From Cytospora piceicola (taxonomy: Eukaryota > Ascomycota > Sordariomycetes > Diaporthales > Cytosporaceae): 64,000 nt of DNA. The DNA lies in the NCBI GenBank assembly GCA_023375675.1, contig JALQBC010000009.1, positions 496,001-560,000 of the forward strand. The letters run 5' to 3'. Below, in pieces: positions 60,145 through 64,000 of the stretch. Position 1 is the first letter of the stretch. Each line of letters begins with the position of its first letter. The notes below the pieces were generated by a model that worked only from the letters and a program-made list of their open reading frames with translations, made no database searches and was not told the origin of the DNA. The translations under genes were made by a program, and so were the position numbers.

Positions 60145-60768
60145 GATGGATGCGTTTCTAGGCTCAGAGGTACTCTGGAGACCGAGTCGGCGCAGGTAGA
60201 TTTGACGTCAGTCGCGGGTGAAAAAGGTGGGAAAAGAGGTTGGGAAGGTGACAGGATGGATTGAGGGAGTTTCCAGCCCGAGTGGTCTTGATTCGGGGTA
60301 TATGGAGGTGATGGCAACTTTTGGACAGATTTGAAGAGTGTTGATGATGTCGGAAGCTTTGTAACCTGCCGCAGCTTAGCTCCCCCGGATGCTGGTGGAG
60401 GTTTACGCGAGGCTTTGCCGCCTGGAGAAGGCGCTCAAGGCAGGCAATCAAGCAAGGTCATCATCAGCCAGGGGGGTCGGGCCCACACCTCAGCTGGCCA
60501 GTGCGGCTATCTAATCTTGATAAGATAAGCCCAACTACATCCCACCTCAAACTGGAAATTTTGGAGGGGTTTGACACATCTACAAGCCATTATTACTGTT
60601 CATTACTACTTATTGGACCTTTGGCACACGACCTTCCGTTAGGAAACAACTCTCAGGCTCTCACAGGAAGGACTGAAACTTCGCCCTGTGTCCATCTACA
60701 CAAGTCGAGCGAGGGCTCCACCAGAACACGCAAACACACAAGATCCCAAGGATCCCAGGGTTATCAAG
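60145..60768. other. Divergent promoter region between RPN1 and RIO2
   Basis: About 620 bp. A tandem GATAAGATAA lies at 60519-60528 with an inverted GATA site (TATC) just before it at about 60509. No gene is supported. Confidence 0.65.
60414..60422 (-). promoter_or_regulatory. PACE-like element upstream of RPN1
   Basis: The minus strand reads GGCGGCAAA, one mismatch from the yeast proteasome element GGTGGCAAA (PACE, bound by Rpn4), about 270 bp upstream of the RPN1 ATG. Whether filamentous fungi use this factor and site is uncertain. Confidence 0.3.
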
Positions 60769-62084
60769 ATGAAGTTGGACACCAAGGCCATGCGCCATCT
60801 CACCCCTGAGGACTGGCGAGTTCTCACGGCAGTAAGTCATCAATCAGGCCAAGTCCTGATTCTGCATATTAATCAGATGGCTCCTAGGTAGAGATATGCT
60901 CCAAGAACCACGAGATCGTCCCAACAACCTTGATCGAGAGAACCTCTCGCCTGCGGGGCGGTAGCAGCGGCGTCCACAAGTCCATCTCGAACCTCGCCAA
61001 GACAGGTCTCATCGGCCGAGTCAAGGAGGCCAAATACGACGGCTACAGACTCACCTACGGTGGACTAGACTACCTCTCGCTACACACGCACTCCGGGAAG
61101 AAGGACATATACAGTGTCGGCAGCCGGATCGGCGTAGGAAAAGAGAGCGACATCATAATGGTAGCAGACAACAAGGGACAACAGAAGGTGCTGAAGATCC
61201 ATAGGCTAGGACGGATATCGTTCCGTACGGTCAAGACCAACCGTGACTACCTGAAAAAGAAGCAAGGTGGCTCGTGGATGTACCTGTCGAGGTTGTCGGC
61301 CATGAAAGAGTTCGCTTTCATGCAGGCACTGAAGGAGGAAGGATTCCCTGTTCCTGAACCAATTGCACAGTCAAGGCACACAGTCCTCATGACATTCATC
61401 GACGATTCTTATCCACTACGACAAATCTCTGCGGTGCCGAACCCGGCCGGCTTATACGCAGAACTGATTGCTCTGATCTTGCGGCTGGCAAAACACGGGC
61501 TGATTCACGGCGACTTCAACGAGTTCAACATTCTGATCAAGGAAGAAAGGCCGGAAGTGACGCAGGAGGGTGGAGAAGACGCAGCTGATGCTGAAGTTGA
61601 AGACGGAGCCATGACGCTTACACCCATCCTCATCGACTTCCCACAAATGGTCTCTATGGAGCATGAAAATGCTGAGATGTATTTCAACCGCGATGTTGAC
61701 TGTGTCAAGCGGTTCTTCCAAAAACGGTTCCGGTTTGTCAACACAGAGCCCGGGCCTTTCTTCAAGGACGCCAAGAAGACAGTAGGAAAAGATGGTGCCA
61801 GGAGGCTGGATGCTGCGGTAGAGGCGTCCGGTTTCACCAAGAAGATGATCAAGGACCTCGAAGCCGCCATAAGAGAGCAGGCTGGGTCGAAGGACGAGGA
61901 CAGGGAGAGTTTGTCAGGAGACGAAGAGGCCACAGATTCAGAAGACGAGGATGATGAGAGTGCCGATGAGGAAGAAGGCCATAATGAGTCTCGTGAGAAC
62001 TCTCCGGTGAAAGATGGTCATGTGGAAGATCCAGTTGGTGGTCTTGATGCCATTGGAGCATTAGAGCTCAAAGATGCATCATAA
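60769..62084 (+). CDS. RIO2: RIO2 atypical protein kinase/ATPase, 40S maturation factor
   Basis: Rio2 acts in late cytoplasmic maturation of the 40S ribosomal subunit. Two exons, 60769-60831 and 60888-62084, give 419 aa. The N-terminal winged helix (residues 1-90; MKLDTKAMRHLTPEDWRVLTAV) is followed by the RIO domain. Its ATP loop is GVGKES near residue 103, its catalytic loop HGDFNEFNIL with D230, and its metal-binding DFPQ with D271. The C-terminal 70 residues are highly acidic (Glu/Asp/Ser runs), as in other fungal Rio2. The intron after LTA restores the winged helix. The length is normal for the family. Confidence 0.97.
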
Positions 62085-62537
62085 TGGCGGCTATCCCACC
62101 CTGAATACAATATTTTGCGCACACACTTGTCACACATGGCATTCAATGATAAAGTATGAGGCAGTCTTGATACGAAAACTTCCATGAATGAATATTACCA
62201 CTGCCTGATGTCCCTTGACAAAACAAGGTACAAACAATGGAAAAATGGATACGGTACAGGAGACAAATTTGGTGATGATCATCTTCCCTGCCTAACTGCT
62301 TGGGTGCAAATCCTCCATGCAACGTTGGACACAGCCTTTTGCATTAAGCGACATACTTCTGATGATAAGACCAGAGTGTAAAAGAGGTCACCAAAATTCC
62401 GGACCCTGCTGACATCAAACAACCTCCACAAGCCCTGGGATAAAGGCTGATGCTGAAAATTATGCCGGGAGTGCTGACATTGAAAGAGCATGGTCCAAAG
62501 AAAGTGAAGCATGATGGCCAGAAGGAATCTTGTCCTT
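62085..62537. other. Convergent intergenic region
   Basis: About 450 bp between RIO2 and the RNA-binding gene; two 3' UTRs. Nothing else seen. Confidence 0.7.
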
Positions 62538-64000
62538 CTAGGCAGCTTCCTTCTTGACAATGGGAGACGACTGAGACTTGCAGTTGGTAGGCGAATCAAC
62601 GACGGTCACACCCTCGTCGGCAGATCCATCATCCGAGGACGTGGTGACAACACTCTGCCTAGATATGAACGTTAGCGCCACCATAGAGGTACATGTGGCT
62701 CGAGGAAGCATCGTACTGATGAGCCCGACCCTGCATCATGTTGGCGTTTCCGCTCTTGGCAGCAAGAGCGGGGCGGTAGGAAGAACCGGAAGTTCCACTG
62801 AAGGTAAGTTAGCTTTCTGGACAGTCGATGAAACACAGGCGGTCTTCGGTGGTGTCACTGACCTGGCAAGACGAGGAGTGCGGCCCCAGGTAGTCTGAGT
62901 GCTGTAGATCGAGGGGTTGATACCCACGGCCACGGTTCCGTAGGCGCCAATGTTGTACTCGTTGGTACGGTACTGACGGCGCTCGGCGGTGATGCGCTTC
63001 AGCTCCTTCTGGGCGGGGGTATCAGCATAGCGGACCTGCATGAGGAAGCACTCATCACCAATGGCCTGGCCATGGTAGCGCTGGATGACCTCCTCGCAGA
63101 CGTCACGAGACTCGAAACTGTCATGATCGATTAGCCTTGCTCATACCTGGGTAGCTGGGTAGATGTGAAAAAGTCTCATACCGAGCGAAGCCGACGCCAC
63201 GGCTGTTTCCCATGCTGTCGCGAAGGATCTTGCTGGACAGAATCTGGAAGGGGTCGAAGATGGCAACCAGTTGCTGTGGAAAGTCAGCTTGACGATCTGT
63301 GCTGTAATTGTCAAGGATTACTCACAGCCTCAGTGATGGACTTGGGCAGGTTGGAGATGTACAGGTTAGTGGAGCCGTCGTCTCCCTCGGCCTTGAGACG
63401 AGCGTTGAAGCTCTCCTATTGAACCATTGATTAGTTGGATGGCGGATGGCGGACACTGCTTCAGAACACAGCCGACACTTACACGAGCAAAGCCAACCTC
63501 ATAACCGAGAAGGTAGAATCCCTGGATGCACTTCTCAGAGTCACGGGCATCCTTGAACTTGGCAAAGCCAAATCTGCAACAGACTATCAGCAATGTCACC
63601 AGAGATAGGAGGAGGTGAGACACCTACCCCTTGCAAGCACCGGTGGCGGTATCAATGATGGCCTTGCTCTGCTCAACCTCACCGAAGCGGGAAGAATACT
63701 TCAGCAGCAGCTCATCATCAGTGGTGGGGTGCAGACCGCGAATATAGACATTCTTGTTGCCCTCGATGCGGTTCTCAAGGCACTGGTCGAGAGTCTTGCG
63801 CTGCTCAGGAGTAGTGAAGACAGCGGGGACAGCAGCAGGAATCTGGGGGTTCTGCTCGACAAGGGCTCGAAGCTCAGCCTCAGCGACTCGCTTGACCTTG
63901 GTAGTGACAGTGCCGCCAATCATGCCCGACACAGCGAGCTGCTGAGGAGAAGGAGTGGTGTAACTGGAACGATCAGTGGAAAGGACACGAGGGCCGTTGT
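62538..64000 (-). CDS. Two-RRM RNA-binding protein, RBMS/MSSP-like (5' part outside the window)
   Basis: A tandem-RRM protein of the RBMS/MSSP/Nrd1-like group; fungal relatives bind mRNA and influence growth or sexual differentiation. Visible exons: 64000-63628 (continues left in the protein), 63573-63483, 63415-63326, 63273-63182, 63117-62863, 62797-62717, 62658-62538, giving 366 residues. RRM1 starts NVYIRGL (RNP2) with KGFGFAKF (RNP1). RRM2 starts NLYISNLP with RGVGFARF. The tail is Ser/Gly-rich and ends in VKKEAA. The last intron (62716-62659), if retained, ends the frame at its own acceptor TAG. The open frame reaches the window edge, so the start is unknown. Confidence 0.88.

Overview
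The window is nuclear DNA of a filamentous ascomycete (Pezizomycotina), most likely a Sordariomycete. Genes carry several short introns (about 52-126 nt) with GT-AG ends and CTAAC/CTGAC-like branch points. Protein sequences match the fungal versions of FOX2, RAS1, RPN1, MLH1 and others. Intergenic DNA is rich in dispersed AGGTACCT/CCTAGG palindromes and microsatellites. I see no rRNA, tRNA, CRISPR, transposase or viral gene.

Fifteen genes are recognised by family, one is a candidate new protein type, one is a Zn2Cys6 regulator without a secure name, and one RNA-binding gene runs off the right edge. From left to right: peroxisomal FOX2 (-), a D-glycerate 3-kinase/Tda10-like kinase (+), an ECM11-domain meiotic protein (-), a CinA/MoCF-domain protein with 9- and 18-nt microexons (-), glia maturation factor (+), NBP35 (-), a 5.5 kb gene-poor stretch, RAS1 (+), a 1047-aa protein with four tandem Zn2Cys6-like modules (+), IPP isomerase (+), a GNAT acetyltransferase (+), RPA2 (-), peroxisomal Lon (+), a 12 kb gene desert, a Zn2Cys6 regulator with a possible PAS-like region (+), an NmrA-like oxidoreductase (-), MLH1 (+), RPN1 (-), RIO2 (+), and a two-RRM RBMS/MSSP-like protein (-, cut by the window end).

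Most genes are housekeeping. FOX2 and Lon act in the peroxisome; both promoters carry paired CCTCGG motifs, the known core of the FarA/FarB fatty-acid regulators. RPA2, MLH1 and ECM11 act on DNA in replication, repair and meiosis; all three have ACGCG (MCB-type) motifs upstream. NBP35 matures cytosolic Fe-S proteins. RPN1 is a proteasome base subunit and RIO2 a 40S maturation factor; the two share a divergent promoter.

The most unusual items are the four-module zinc protein at 20.7-24.2 kb, the regulator at 46.9-49.3 kb whose zinc cluster is assembled across an 8-nt microexon with a CAGCAG tandem acceptor, and a symmetric 84-nt GC-AG intron in the acetyltransferase. All exon boundaries were placed by hand from reading frame, splice consensus and protein continuity; no transcript or homology search was available.
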